A stretch of DNA of 64,000 nt from positions 2,738,001 to 2,802,000 of the forward strand of contig NC_053046.1 of NCBI RefSeq assembly GCF_003473485.1, in the 5' to 3' direction. Source of the stretch: Medicago truncatula. Its lineage: Eukaryota > Streptophyta > Magnoliopsida > Fabales > Fabaceae. The position numbers and the translations under genes are program-made. The notes beneath the pieces were generated by a model, which was given only the letters and a program-made list of their open reading frames with translations, had not been told where the DNA came from and did not search any database. Of this stretch, positions 22,248 to 33,824 are shown piece by piece. Position 1 is the first letter of the stretch, and each line of letters opens with the position of its first letter.

Positions 22248-25200
22248 ATGGATGAGAGAGAAGCTATGTCATTTTCTGATGGGTCTGGTTCATATTACAT
22301 GCATAAAGAAAGAGTGTTTCAACAACCACCTCCTGGGTTTAGAGCTTTGTCTAATCCTCATGGTGGTTCTGATGGTTCTACATTTTCAGTAGAGCATGAG
22401 CATGGTAGTTTTAGTCATGGTGCTGTAGTGCCTTATTCAGGGGAGCAGTCTGTGAAAAAGAAAAGAGGGAGGCCTAGGAAGTATGGTCCTGATGTACCTG
22501 TTTCTTTGAGACTTTCTCCTATGTCTGCCACTGCTAATTCTACTCCTGATTCGGAGAAACGGCCGAGAGGACGGCCACCGGGAAGTGGAAGGAAGCAACA
22601 GCTAGCTGCTCTAGGTATGGTTTCTGTTTTTATATGGATGGATATTATTTGATTGTATGTATTGTTTTAGGATTTGGAATTGGAATTTGCTTTGTTCATT
22701 TGGTTTGGTTTGTTTACAACTGTTTGTCAATTAACTAGAAAAAATATACTTTGGACCTCAAGAATTGGTCCTTGATGTTCACTTGCTAACAAGTTTACTC
22801 TCTTGAAATTATCAACTTGCTAATAGATTGATCCCTTTAGATAGACGGTGACTTTTAGGGATGAAAGCAGCACACGTAGGATTTTGAAGAAATTAAATTC
22901 TATCTTTATTTTTCCATTTCTAGATGCTTTATACTTTAATCTGATGATTTTAATTTCCTTCTTTTCTTTTGCTTTTATCCAGTTGCAACTATTTTTATTC
23001 CTTGCCATTGTTGTGTTTTATATTGGTGGTCCAAGTGTTATTATTCAGTAATTTGGTTTCTCTTGACTTGGTTACATGTCGGTCATATTCTTACGTCAGA
23101 AATGGCTAAATTGATGGTAATTGGAATTCACAAATCTCCCAGACATGTATAAGACTGGTTTAACCGAGGCAGTTATACATAGATAACTATCTTTCATGGT
23201 TTCTGATGTTTATCTTCTGTACAGATTGCAATGTGCAAGTGATACTTAATTTCTAACGTTTTTGTTTATCCCTTCTAAGGTGAATGGATGAACAGCTCCG
23301 CTGGACAGGCTTTTTCACCTCATGTTATCACCATTGGACCTCAAGAGGTAATTGTATTCTTCCATTTCGTCATACGTATAGGTTTCAATCCACTTTGTTT
23401 ATATTTAGTTGTTTTAAAAAAAAAAAAAATCTGAATGCAATGATGTTGAGGCTGCATGTATTGAAACAGAAGATTTTGGTTTGTTTCCAACTTTCTATAT
23501 CATATTTTTAAATCATAATACCCCATTGGTCTAATGATACCAACATCATTGTTGACATTGACGTAAGGAAACAGCTAAATATTTTCACAACCAAAGTTGC
23601 TACATTATGACTTGAAAGAAGTTGAGTACTTCTTATTTAACAAAAAAGCCTAAGAATATTGCAATAGAGAGATTTTTTGGGGGAAAAAAACATGCGCAAG
23701 CCTCATGGGTAGTTTGATAAGATGTAATTACGTTCATAATGTTTAATTAGATGATTTTACTTAACCAATAATGACGTGGAGGGGTTATGTAAGTGGAAAT
23801 TGCGGAAGACACTCATGATTTTTTGGGGGAAAAAAACATGCGCAAGCCTCATGGATAGTTTGATAAGATGTAATTACGTTCAGAACGTTTGATTAGATGA
23901 TTTTACTTAACCAATAATCATGTGGAGGGGTTATGTAAGTGGAAATTGCTGAAGACACTCATGTATGTATATCACATTGATTGAATTATAAGTTGCATGT
24001 AAATTGTGATGATTTTTTTACACATAAACATAATTGTTTTATCTAACTTTTAGTTGTAGTTTTCAAGTAACGAACTTGTTTTTTTGTTTTGTTTGCACAA
24101 CAACAAACTTAGTAGCCTTATTCATCACTAAACCTTCAAGCTTTTACTCAAAGTTCCTTGACTGGATATTTTCTTTTGTTTCAGGACATTGTAGAAAAGT
24201 TATTGTTATTTTCACAACATAGACCACGCGCTTTATGCGTCTTGTCGGGAACTGGGACTGTATCTTCAGTCACTCTGCGCCAGCCTGCTTCTACCAGTGT
24301 CAGTGTTACATACGAGGTTAGAGAACTAACAATGGCTACCTCCACTACAAGACATTTTATGTTTACAAATATCATCTGTTCTATCGCTGTTTTACTAAAT
24401 CCCTTAAATAGTTATAATTTAGTTTTAACTTGCAAGTTAATTGATGTGATTATAGTTATGACTATTAAAGAAAAGGGACGGTTAATGGCTTAATGTCATT
24501 CATTTCTGTCATTGCAGTATTGTAGTGTGTATAAATCTGTTTTTTTTTTTTTTTTTTGCAGTGGTTAGTTAGTACCGCTTAGCCTAAGGTTTGTTCATAT
24601 GAAGCAATAGTCAACATTTTATTTTTCATGTTTGCAGGGTCGATTCCAAATATTATGCTTATCTGGTTCTTACTTGGTTGCTGAAGATGGTGGACCTCAC
24701 AATAGAACTGGTGGCATTAGTGTTTCCCTTTCTAGCATGGATGGTCATGTTATCGGTGGTGGGGTTGCTAGGCTTATTGCTGCAAGCCCTGTCCAGGTAT
24801 ATTCTTAATTGCAATCTCAATGGTTTTGTAACAATGGCGATTCACTGATTCTCATTGTTCTTGCACGCTCATTTACAATCTTATGCTTGAACATTAAGTC
24901 AAAACACTTACAGTGGAGATTGGCATGGACCCTGTTTAGATAAACAACTTAACTAAGCTATTTCTAAATAAGCGCTTATCACATAAGTGTTTAAGTATAA
25001 GCTATATTAAAAGATAAAATAAAATAAAACTGTATTTATATAAGCTATAGGTAAACTGTTTCCCTAAGCTATCCTGGAGAGCTTGTGATTGGAAACAGTT
25101 TATGACATGTCATAAGTTGTTTCTCAAATGCTCATGCTATTTGATAAATTAAAATAAACCAATCCAAATAGGCCCATGGTCAATAATGATATAGGCAATT

Positions 25201-25506
25201 GTGCATCTTAGGATGCTTGAGATTGAAACCTTTTCCCCAAAACAAATGAGACTTTGGTTGCTGCAGGTGGTAGTTTGCAGCTTTGTGTACGGTGGTTCTA
25301 AGCCAAAGACAACAAAACAAGAAACTGCTGTAAAAGACGATGACGATTCTGAGCCTCAGAGTAGTGACAAATTAGCTTCTCCAGGAAGTGAGCCACCTAA
25401 TCAAAACTATACAGCTTCTGGAACAGGCACAATGTGGCATGGATCAAGGACAGTAGACGTGAAAAGTACACAACCACACACTGGTATTGATTTGATGAAC
25501 GGGTGA
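22248..25506 (+). CDS. AHL: AT-hook motif nuclear-localized (AHL) protein
   Basis: Five exons (22248-22614, 23280-23347, 24185-24316, 24638-24796, 25267-25506) give a 321-residue nuclear protein that binds AT-rich DNA. Two AT-hooks are visible: KKKRGRPRKYGPD near residue 70 and KRPRGRPPGSGRKQQ near 105. A PPC/DUF296 domain runs from about residue 130 to 255 (HVITIGPQEDIVEKLLLFSQ, CVLSGTGTVSSVTLRQPAS, GRFQILCLSGSYLVAEDGGP, GHVIGGGVARLIAASPVQVV). The tail is acidic, then Ser/Gly-rich. The two-hook type with a five-exon gene is the intron-containing AHL clade, close to Arabidopsis AHL5/AHL12. A tiny upstream ATG at 22244 overlaps the start and ends after three codons, so it may damp translation. 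AHL proteins form trimers and bring partner factors to chromatin (family knowledge). GPX8 lies tail-to-tail downstream. Confidence 0.93.
23671..23962. repeat. Tandem duplication (2 x 146 bp) in AHL intron 2
   Basis: The block GATTTTTTGGGGGAAAAAAA through GAAGACACTCATG is present twice head to tail, starting at 23671 and 23817, with only a few differences (GGGTAG/GGATAG, ATAATG/AGAACG, TGACG/TCATG). High identity suggests a fairly recent event. Confidence 0.85.
24931..25172. mobile_element. hAT-type MITE in AHL intron 4
   Basis: The body carries GCGCTTATCACATAAGTG, ATAAGCTAT and GACATGTCATAAGTTGTTT, the wording of a very common legume MITE group with AAGCGCTTAT/TAAGCTGTTT motifs. The ends CCTGTTTAGATAAAC and ATCCAAATAGG are inverted and imperfect. 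GCATGGAC before and CCCATGGTC after look like an aged 8-bp duplication, as for hAT elements. Confidence 0.65.
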
Positions 25507-26504
25507 AAGTTTATTCAGGAGGAAGAAGAATATTGCTGTAATTATATTTATCTGTTGTTGTAGATGAACTGAATTTGTAAGCATTGTGACTCTGCTTGTT
25601 ATCATCATCGACGAGTCACAAGTTAGCACTAACCTATGCTGTAACAAATGAATCATTTTAGGGTTAAGTAACAGTCTTAACTTGTGCAAAGCAATGAAAG
25701 TCTAGGTAAAATAGAGGCCGGTTCTATTTGATTATTAATGGTTAAGGTTATTTTTAGAATAGTTTGTTTGTCAAACTAGTCAGCTTATTAATGGAAGTTG
25801 TCATGACTGATCTATTTTTCACCCATAAAAGTCACACTAATCTCTGTAGACTGAATTATTTCACTACTACCCATGTACATTAGGAAGATGATTGATTATC
25901 GGTGACTCATTGTTGGATTCATTGGGAACATTTTGGTAGAAGATAGAATTGCTCTTGATGAGGTACATGAAGTAACTTATTTATGTGTTTAATTAAAATT
26001 ACAGAAGTACTAAACTCTTGTTGGAATAAGAAACACAAATGAAATGAATTGGATGAAATAGTTTAGGCACAAACTGAGACTTAGTCACTAAGAAAACCAG
26101 AGATAAACGATGCTTGAAAACAAATCCACTTTGATATCACTGCTACACATTGTTAGGTTTTGGTCTCAACAAAGTGTAAAGACTTGAAACTATGATAGTT
26201 TCTCCTATTTCTAACTAACAAGGATTATTAACGTCGGGAATAAAATGAGACCAACGACTAGTCTGGAAAATGGCTACAACATAGACAGTAATAATGGAAT
26301 TAAAGGAACCGAAATCACATTGCCAACTAAACAAGGCATCAAACATCATGTCCATAATAGTATAAACAGGTCTTGTTTGTTTAAAGCATAAACTGAGCGT
26401 TATGCATACACCAATTCATTACCATTACACAAAGGAACATAATAATGAACTCAGGAAGACATGCTTTACATCCACATCCTCATTACCGAGTCGAACCTTT
26501 GCCT
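25507..26504. other. Intergenic region between convergent AHL and GPX8 genes
   Basis: Holds the two facing 3' UTRs. No repeat or gene is evident; short open frames near 25444-25689 and 26402-26593 are shadows. Confidence 0.6.
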
Positions 26505-28185
26505 TTACTCAACACAAAGTAGCTTGCCGTCACAAAGTAGCTGACAAATATCATGCTGCAATACAAAAATGCCAGAAAAATTACAGACAGTGATATCAAA
26601 GTGACATTTACTTTACTACAACATAAATTTGGTTCCCGGCGTTCCAAACATTATATCTAGACAGTGACAGAAAAGATGAAAGAGTCCAACACCTGTAACC
26701 TAAGAGGGCAAAGTGAAACCTAAAAATAACATTGTGTTTACCTCAAGGCTAAGAGGAGAAGTGGTAGGATAATAGCGAGCGGCAACTTGGCCATCCTTAT
26801 CAATCAAAAACTTAGCAAAGTTCCACTGAATGTCATCTCCAAAAATTACTCCAAATTTCCCTGACTTCAAGAATTTATACAGAGGAGCAGAATGGAACCC
26901 ATTCACTTTAATCTAGCATGAGAACATCAGAGAAAGATATATGATACACTAAATGTCTTTATTAATCTTCAAAGCATTTTTAGCACAAGTTAACACATAA
27001 TAGTACTCATCACATCATACACCTTGTACAATCAACCAGATAACCAGTTATGCAACATTTTAATCTCCTAGACTAGATCCACAACCTCTAGTTTGTAGTA
27101 GATTCTTTGCCACTAATTATAGTAGCTTAGGCCCTTTAATCAAATGTCCAGGGTTAAAACCTTGGCAATGAGAACAAAGCTGAATCTGATGGAAGAAGAG
27201 TGGTCAATTAACAGGTACTCTACATCTCTGAGGAATTAGGCCTACTGTTCTATTATGTGTGTGTTTGGATCTGTGTTTGCACATAGAATACCACGTCCAA
27301 ACACACACATATATAGAACAGGGAAATTTTTGTCCAGACGCGATATTCCATCACAATTCCATAAAATTCATCGCAGAACAAAACAAATGCTAATACTAGT
27401 TGCGGGATACCCTCCTACTTTTTGGATTATGATTAATGCACTTTCAAAGAAGACTTGTAAGTAGACCTACCTTACCAAAGATGGGAAATTTTGATCCGAA
27501 GCGAGTGCAAACATACTCCACAATTTTATCACTAGTTTCGGGCTCTTGGTCGCGAAATTGATTACATGGAAATGCCAAAATCTCGAAGCCTATTCAAAAT
27601 TTCCAATCCATTCATACGTATCAATGAAACAATTTCGTAAAGGAACAAAAAAAATCTCAGTAATGCATCACAAGATGTCAGTACAAGTTTCCAAGAAATT
27701 CCATCCTATTTCTTCATATATCTATGCTTATGCAAAGGTTATGATAGTTACAGTTTGAAATGAGAAAAAATTAACAATATACAAGAGTGTAAATTAATAA
27801 ATTACAAACCTTGGTCTTTATACTTGTCATATAGTTGATTCAACTCAGCATAGTTGGAGTCGGTTAAGCCGCTGTCTCAAAATCCCAAACAACAAACTAG
27901 AATTGTAAATATTTTTTGAACAATTGAAACAATGGTAATGTGATGAACAAAAAGAATTGCACAAAATTAAAGATACCATTGAGAAGCAACATTGACAATC
28001 AGCAGAACTTTTCCCTTATAAGTTGCGAGATTAGCAATACCTCCCTTAGCATCCTGCATGTGGATTAGAGATGAGCAAAATTGAAGTTATAAGATGAAGC
28101 AAACAACACATGAAATGAAAGAGTAACCAACCTTGACATAAAAATCAAACACAGATTTTTGTTCACCGATTGTTTCAGGGGTCAT
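26505..28185 (-). CDS. GPX8: Glutathione peroxidase-like thiol peroxidase (GPX8)
   Basis: Six exons (28132-28185, 27977-28053, 27810-27871, 27471-27589, 26742-26912, 26505-26555) give 177 residues. The peroxidatic Cys lies in IVNVASQCGLTDSNY near residue 44, its codon split by intron 2. [11 protein letters not shown] holds the catalytic Gln-containing strand and a second Cys, and [14 protein letters not shown] holds the catalytic Trp/Asn. [13 protein letters not shown] carries the resolving-Cys region. Plant members use thioredoxin rather than glutathione to reduce lipid and hydrogen peroxides. With no transit peptide the protein should be cytosolic or nuclear. [13 protein letters not shown] and [15 protein letters not shown] are as in Arabidopsis GPX8. 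The tail is odd: AGCTACTTTGTG is repeated 18 bases apart, giving [16 protein letters not shown], longer and richer in Cys than usual. The start Met opens the usual short lead ([20 protein letters not shown]). Confidence 0.92.
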
Positions 28186-29863
28186 GCTAAAACCTGAGAT
28201 GAGAAGAGAATAACTGAAGGGTTATAGTTGAAGTGAAACTTAGCTTACAAGTTACAATAACTGATTCAATTTTAAGAATCCAACACTGAAATCTTTGTCT
28301 GATTATGGTTTCACACGTGGTGGGATTTTTGTCGTATCAATTTTAAGAATCCAACGCTGAAATCTTTGTCCAATTATTACTATAGATTACGGGTGTGATG
28401 CCTCCAAACCCGTCCAGATTTTTTTCTGCATTTTCATCTATCTTGTTTTACGTCTTTACACCTCAATATTAATTCAAAACCTACAAAATTAGTACTCAAA
28501 TTGAAGGGAATTGAGTGTAGTTTGCATAAATTCAATCATATAGTTGCTAGGAGGTACACATAAATGGCCGTGATCCAATTAATACAGACATAGCCATAAA
28601 ACAATCATTTCTTGTGCAACACACTAATAGTTACCCCATTTTCTCTACAAAATTGGCATGACAATCCATATAATGACATCTTTGAATCTAACATTAAACA
28701 TCTTGCATGCATACGTAAATCATAAAATTACCAAAATTGAATAATCATGAAATCAAATCAAAATGTAAGTGGAGAAATCCTGTTACATTTATTTTTGCCC
28801 AAAGTAGAATTGATAGACTTTCCAACACCCATGGTGGCTCTAATCTTTCCAATGGCGATATTTTTCTCTTTCCTTCTTTCATTCCTTCTCCCTCGGATTC
28901 TCTTCTCTCTTCTTCTTCCAATTGCATGTCTCACATTTCTCTGCCTCTCTTTCTCTATTTTTCTAATTTTTCTCTCTATTGTCTGGTGGATTTACTAAGG
29001 TGTCCTTAGTCTAAAATCACAATTCACTGACCCATAATAATAAAAACATGTATGATTTTGTCAATAATGTGAATAATAAAAAATTAAATATTTGGTCATG
29101 AGAATTTGGAATGTTACATTCTCCCAACCTTTTATAAATTTTACCCTCAAATTTTTCCTAAGTAATTAACCTCAAACAAAATTCTAAACAATCACAATGT
29201 TTTATGTAAAACGATGGGTAAGAAAAATTATTCTTAGCAAGACATTTCACAATTAAAAAATATTATATGTAAAACTCGTCTCCAACACTCTTTCTCTTTC
29301 ATAATTTCTTCTTACAAGTGTTTATCAATTCAATTGTATGATTTGTATCCAATCTTATTTTAAATACTTAGTCATACGTAGAGCATTTGTATTATTAATC
29401 CGCTTAATGGTTCGTAGTTTAGCTTCAGTTTTTCTATGTTGCAGCAGAAGATCAGTAGCATTTGACCATCATGAGCATTTCTTTCTTTGTAAGGTTGGGA
29501 TTTCAAATTTTAACACTGAGAATGAGATGAGGACTTACTCATGTATATTGGTTTCTTTCAACTCAAGAAAGCTTTTCACTTATGTCACTTATGTGTATGA
29601 GAATGTACAATGTAACTTCACAATTCCAAAAGTACAAACTTTATAATGGATTAAACATAAATGTAGATAGATAAATAACAAAAATGCAATCATTCAATGA
29701 GGAAATAAAATAGTTGAATATTAACGCACTTTATCGCTGATCACCGATTACAAAAATTGTTACCGAAAGAACATTACAAGCAATAATATGGTTCCCCTAC
29801 AAAAAATGAAAACCAAAATACTTTATAATGTCATGAAACCAACAAACTAAAAATCCAGTCAAT
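28186..29863. other. GPX8 upstream region and 3' flank of the first XUT1-like gene
   Basis: A 33-base unit (CAATTTTAAGAATCCAACRC, then TGAAATCTTTGTC) is present twice, near 28266 and 28340, in the presumed GPX8 promoter. A CT-rich stretch at 28855-28990 gives meaningless Leu/Ser-rich frames. No gene is seen. Confidence 0.55.
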
Positions 29864-31435
29864 TTAGTCCTTGAATCTGCTAACCCTCTTAATCAGATTG
29901 TTCATAGTAATAGCAAATGCATCCTGAAACTTATCAAACTCAGCATTGTGATCACCATATACTAAACCAGGCAATAATTCATATACAATATATCTCCTCA
30001 TATTTTCCCTATCTCTCAATGAAATATTCCCAAGCCTCTCCATGACACTCACATTCATTTCCCTTACCTCTTTTTTGTCCAGAAACACAGAATACTTATC
30101 AGAATCCTCTGGTAAATGCCAAGCATATTGATAATAAGCCGTGAAAGGATCGAAAAGAACCGGAATACATCCCGATATCAGCGAATCAAAAACCGATTTT
30201 CTCGTTGGACTATCTCCCGGTGGCTGTAAACAAAACTCAGACTCCACAAAAAGTTCCATAATTGATTCTGGCTCAGAACATTTAACAGAACTACAATTTA
30301 GAAACTTGCATTTACCTTCACTTTTCGAACTGCATTGGTTGATCAATATCGACCTTATATGGTCATCCGCATCATCCCTCGCCGCTCCGGCAAAACTTAC
30401 AAGGTTCTTCCGATTCGATCTTATGATTTTCAGCTGCCAATCAATTATATCATTGTCCGATTTCGGATGAAAAAAAGTTGGATGAGGAACTCCAATGTCG
30501 TTCAAATGCCACGGCTGGCGTTCGATCAATAACTTAATTGGATTTTGAAATTCATCGAGCTTTAACAATCTAGTTCCCCAAGGAGAATCACTAGTCCTTC
30601 TAAAATCCCAAGAAATTTTCCCTAAAACAAAAACATGATCCTTACCTAAATTCCTTTTCCATGTAACTTGTTTCTCAAGCCACTTAACTAATTCCAAACC
30701 TAAACTATCTTTAACATCATTTGAAACATTTTTGAAATGCCATCTCAACACATCAAGTCCACCATAGAATGGAACATAGAATAGCTTTGCATCATTTTCA
30801 TTATAAACCCTGCATGGATGTTTCAAAACCCTTGAATGAAAAATTTGTTCAAGTGAGTATTGATGAGTATTATACCAACCTTTACCAAGTTTTGATCTCG
30901 GTTCACCAAACCCTTCATTACTCGTATATCTGCAGAAATCTTGCCATGGAAACATCTCATTGCATTGACCAATCAAATCCTTGTTAAATCTGGATGGTAA
31001 ATCATACACATAAATTCCTTGACCATCATCACAAGTTGCATTGTTTTTATTTTCGGATCTCCACGATCGTTGAACCTTCAATTGTTCCTCGATGATCTTA
31101 ACAGCATATGCAACCTCTTCATCATATGGTGTAGTAATTGGAAAAGTTCCAAGTTCTTGAGATGCATTATTACCATCATCAATGTTTTCAATTGTAGTAA
31201 TTATAGAGGTGCTAATAGTATTATTGTTTATGGAATAATTTGAGATTTCAAAGGAAGTATTAGTATGAGTGGGTGAAGAAAGACAATAAAAGCTATTACT
31301 GAACTTTCTTGTAGAACAACAAACATGAATGGTGTTGACTGTTATAATAGTGGATAAAGAAGACCACATGTAGATTAGGAATAAAAGAAAGATTAAAGCC
31401 GAAATTCTACCTAAAAAGCTCAAAGACATAACCAT
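29864..31435 (-). CDS. XUT1: GT47 exostosin-family xyloglucan glycosyltransferase, copy A (XUT1/MUR3-like)
   Basis: An intronless 523-residue type II Golgi protein. Residues about 7-25 form one membrane anchor (LGRISALIFLLFLIYMW), followed by a Ser/Thr/Asn-rich stem. The exostosin domain starts near residue 140 (GIYVYDLPSRFNKDLIGQC) and includes YSLEQIFHSRVLKHPCRVY, AKLFYVPFYGGLDVLRWHF, HVFVLGKISWDFRR, SDNDIIDWQLKIIRSNRKN and FCLQPPGDSPTRKSVFDSLI, then SGCIPVLFDP, the GT-B nucleotide-sugar part. These are hallmarks of the MUR3 clade, which adds Gal or GalA to xyloglucan side chains. XUT1 (root-hair galacturonosyltransferase) is favoured because of the neighbouring GPX8 and HMA5 genes; donor sugar cannot be read from sequence. 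A TATA box lies about 55 bases upstream. Copy B is a tandem paralogue 2.4 kb upstream. Confidence 0.85.
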   Translation of the reverse strand: MVMSLSFLGRISALIFLLFLIYMWSSLSTIITVNTIHVCCSTRKFSNSFYCLSSPTHTNTSFEISNYSINNNTISTSIITTIENIDDGNNASQELGTFPITTPYDEEVAYAVKIIEEQLKVQRSWRSENKNNATCDDGQGIYVYDLPSRFNKDLIGQCNEMFPWQDFCRYTSNEGFGEPRSKLGKGWYNTHQYSLEQIFHSRVLKHPCRVYNENDAKLFYVPFYGGLDVLRWHFKNVSNDVKDSLGLELVKWLEKQVTWKRNLGKDHVFVLGKISWDFRRTSDSPWGTRLLKLDEFQNPIKLLIERQPWHLNDIGVPHPTFFHPKSDNDIIDWQLKIIRSNRKNLVSFAGAARDDADDHIRSILINQCSSKSEGKCKFLNCSSVKCSEPESIMELFVESEFCLQPPGDSPTRKSVFDSLISGCIPVLFDPFTAYYQYAWHLPEDSDKYSVFLDKKEVREMNVSVMERLGNISLRDRENMRRYIVYELLPGLVYGDHNAEFDKFQDAFAITMNNLIKRVSRFKD

Positions 31436-31490
31436 TTTATTTTTGATGATAGGAGTTTAGTGTGAAGGCTATGAAAGATATGAAATGTAC

Positions 31491-31497
31491 ATTTATA
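31491..31497 (-). promoter_or_regulatory. TATA box of XUT1-like copy A
   Basis: TATAAAT on the minus strand, about 55 bases before the start codon. Confidence 0.5.
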
Positions 31498-31984
31498 AGC
31501 ATGGATCAAGGCTGTTAAGAATTGATCCGTTTGACTAAAAATATTTCAAGAGAATCAAAACTAATAATTACAATGAATGAGAAAATAAATTCAAATGATG
31601 GCTGCAATTACTGTGGAGATATTATTATGGTGATGATTTGTTGCTAATCCATGTATTTTTTTTTTCTTTTCTTCTTCACAAATCCATCTATTAAACTAAG
31701 GTCTCTTGACTTGACATCAATTTCAAACGATTCCCTATAAAAAAATAAAATCAAACGAAACACGGTAAATCAAGTTCTAATCAATACAATTATTGCATTA
31801 AACAACTAATTTAATACATTGATATTGAGTCGGATACCGAGTTTTTTTTTAAATATTAATAATTTATATTTAAATTATCAAATTTTTATCTAGAAGTTCT
31901 AGCTCAACTTGATAAATGCCGAAATTGCAAGGCCGAACGTGGTGATCCAGTTTTGAACTCGAGACCTAGCAGTTGTGTGTGGGT

Positions 31985-32815
31985 TTATTTTTAGCGGTTT
32001 ACCCCTTCATCCATCTAAGACAAAATTAAAAACGCCAACTTATACTAGAAGTACAAACAGAAGGCCAAGGGAAAAACGCCAAAAGAAACAATACAGGGCT
32101 CCGGCAGTAACAGAACTAAGGCCAACAGCCAACTCCCAATCCACAAAAAAGAGAAAAACCCCAATACACAACAGAAAAACAGCAGGCCAAAAAACGCAGT
32201 TCCTGCCTCATGACATGACATTAGCAGAAAAACCTGCTGAAACCAGCAGCCAGCAACTCCAAGTGTCCCGGACGCCTCTAAAACTACCCCAACTATCTCA
32301 GTAAACATTTCTTGGGGTTCCAACACCACTCGTAATAAAGGCACGGAGGCCTCTTTAGTCTAGAAACCATCCAATTCCACGAAAGCACCTTAATCTCATC
32401 AACAATTTCACCATAATCTTTCACAAGATTATTAAAAATCCTATCATTTCTCGCTTTCCAAATCGTCCATAAGATTGAATGCCAAACCATCCAATTTCCT
32501 TTACAAAGTTTTTTCTTCCCAATCTCCCCACTCCAACATTCAAAATGTTGAAACGAGATTGAGGTGTAATAAAATTAATCTCCAACCAACCACACACCAT
32601 CGCCCACACTTTGAATATCAAATGACAATGTAGGAAAAGATGAGCCGCTGTTTCCCCCACTTCTTCACAAAACACACACCTAACCGAAGACTCTGTAGGT
32701 AAAATTCGTTGTCTTAAGAGATTAACTTTGGTAGGGATACGGTTTATGAACGATTGCCAAGAGAAAACCATCACTTTAGAGGGGGCCGGACTTTTCCACA
32801 CTCACGGAGAAAATT
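31985..32815 (-). mobile_element. LINE (L1-type) 3' fragment with zf-RVT domain
   Basis: On the minus strand, 32801-32421 reads WKSPAPSKVMVFSWQSFINR, then IPTKVNLLRQRIL and CVFCEEVGETAAHLFLHC, the zinc-binding domain that ends plant LINE reverse transcriptases (C-x2-C...H-x4-C type). A frameshift separates it from 32490-32296, which holds VWHSILWTIWKARNDRIFNN, the usual C-terminal end. About 300 bases of presumed 3' UTR follow. The reverse transcriptase core and everything before it are missing, as in a 5'-truncated insertion. Borders are approximate. Confidence 0.75.
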
Positions 32816-33479
32816 ATTATACAAAGAGAGCTAAAGCAAGGGGACCCATTGGCGCCTTTCCTTTTCCACCCTTGCTTTTTATTGATTTCATTTTTTACTA
32901 GTTTTATCTTCAATAACGTATGAAAACAAATGAAATAGGTCTTCCAAACTTTGATAATAATCAAATCCTAGTCATATCATATTTACAAAGAATTGGGGGA
33001 ATTTCACATGATTCATGCAGTTCAAAATCAAATTTAATAACATCAATGAATCAAAGCAGGAAGATGAAATAATTGCTAACTCAAGTCTCAAAGTATGATT
33101 TCAAATATTCCAATCAGCAATCAATTAACCATAATCACAGTCCTCATAAACTTTATACACTAAAGCAGGTGGTGTTTCTCTAAATTTTGAAATACATCTA
33201 AACAACATTATCAAACATGAAATCAGTCATGAATCACTAAGGTCTTTCTTAAGGTTGTAATGTGGGTTGGACTACAATTATTATTTTTATTCAAAATGCC
33301 TTAATAACAAGAGATCATTTATTTTCCATGTACAACCATTTACATCAATTTACTCTCCTTTTCTTTACCATTAACAACTCATTTTTGGTGAATATCTTGT
33401 TATGTTATATACTTGACAACTTTTTTCTTTTCCTTTCTATTGAGCAAGTGACTCAAAATTAGTGTGTGTTGGAAGTTTG

Positions 33480-33610
33480 AAATCGTGGCACGATTTTGAG
33501 ACAGTATATGGGTGTTTTTCTGGAATACGATTTGGGAAATCACATGACACGATTTTTGGATAAGGGTGTAGCTGTAGCACATACAAACTTTATCGTGGCG
33601 CGATTTAGGC
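33480..33610. repeat. Cluster of ATCGTGGCACGAT-like palindromes
   Basis: AATCGTGGCACGATTTT, GACACGATTTTT and TATCGTGGCGCGATTTAG occur within 130 bases, each a full or half palindrome on the same theme. The origin is unknown; it may be a transposon remnant. Confidence 0.45.
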
Positions 33611-33619
33611 AAATTGTGA

Positions 33620-33760
33620 CAAAGAAATAGAATAAAAGTATAGATCAACTTTATCACTTACAGATTACAACTTACAAGTATAGAGTAATCATTCAACAAA
33701 GAAATAGAATAATTTAGGATTGATAAACTTTATCACTTACAGATTACAACTTACAAGTAT
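33620..33760. repeat. Tandem repeat, two units of about 77 bp
   Basis: ACAAAGAAATAGAATA and ACTTTATCACTTACAGATTA with ACAACTTACAAGTAT each occur twice, 76-79 bases apart, just downstream of the copy B stop codon. Confidence 0.75.
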
Positions 33761-33824
33761 TGTTAGTAAACCACCCCACTCCCCCCAAAAAAGTAAATTT
33801 AAACCAAAATACTTTATAATGTTA

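Larger units (their letters stand above)
31436..33824. other. Intergenic region between the two XUT1-like genes
   Basis: Contains the promoter of copy A, a 5'-truncated LINE at about 31985-32815, a small cluster of ATCGTGGCACGAT palindromes at 33480-33610 and a short tandem repeat at 33620-33760. No host gene. Confidence 0.6.

Noticed and set aside
28737-29009. Hydrophobic plus-strand frames that look like a membrane peptide
   Set aside because: They arise from a CT-rich low-complexity stretch; there is no start context, homologous motif or conserved structure.
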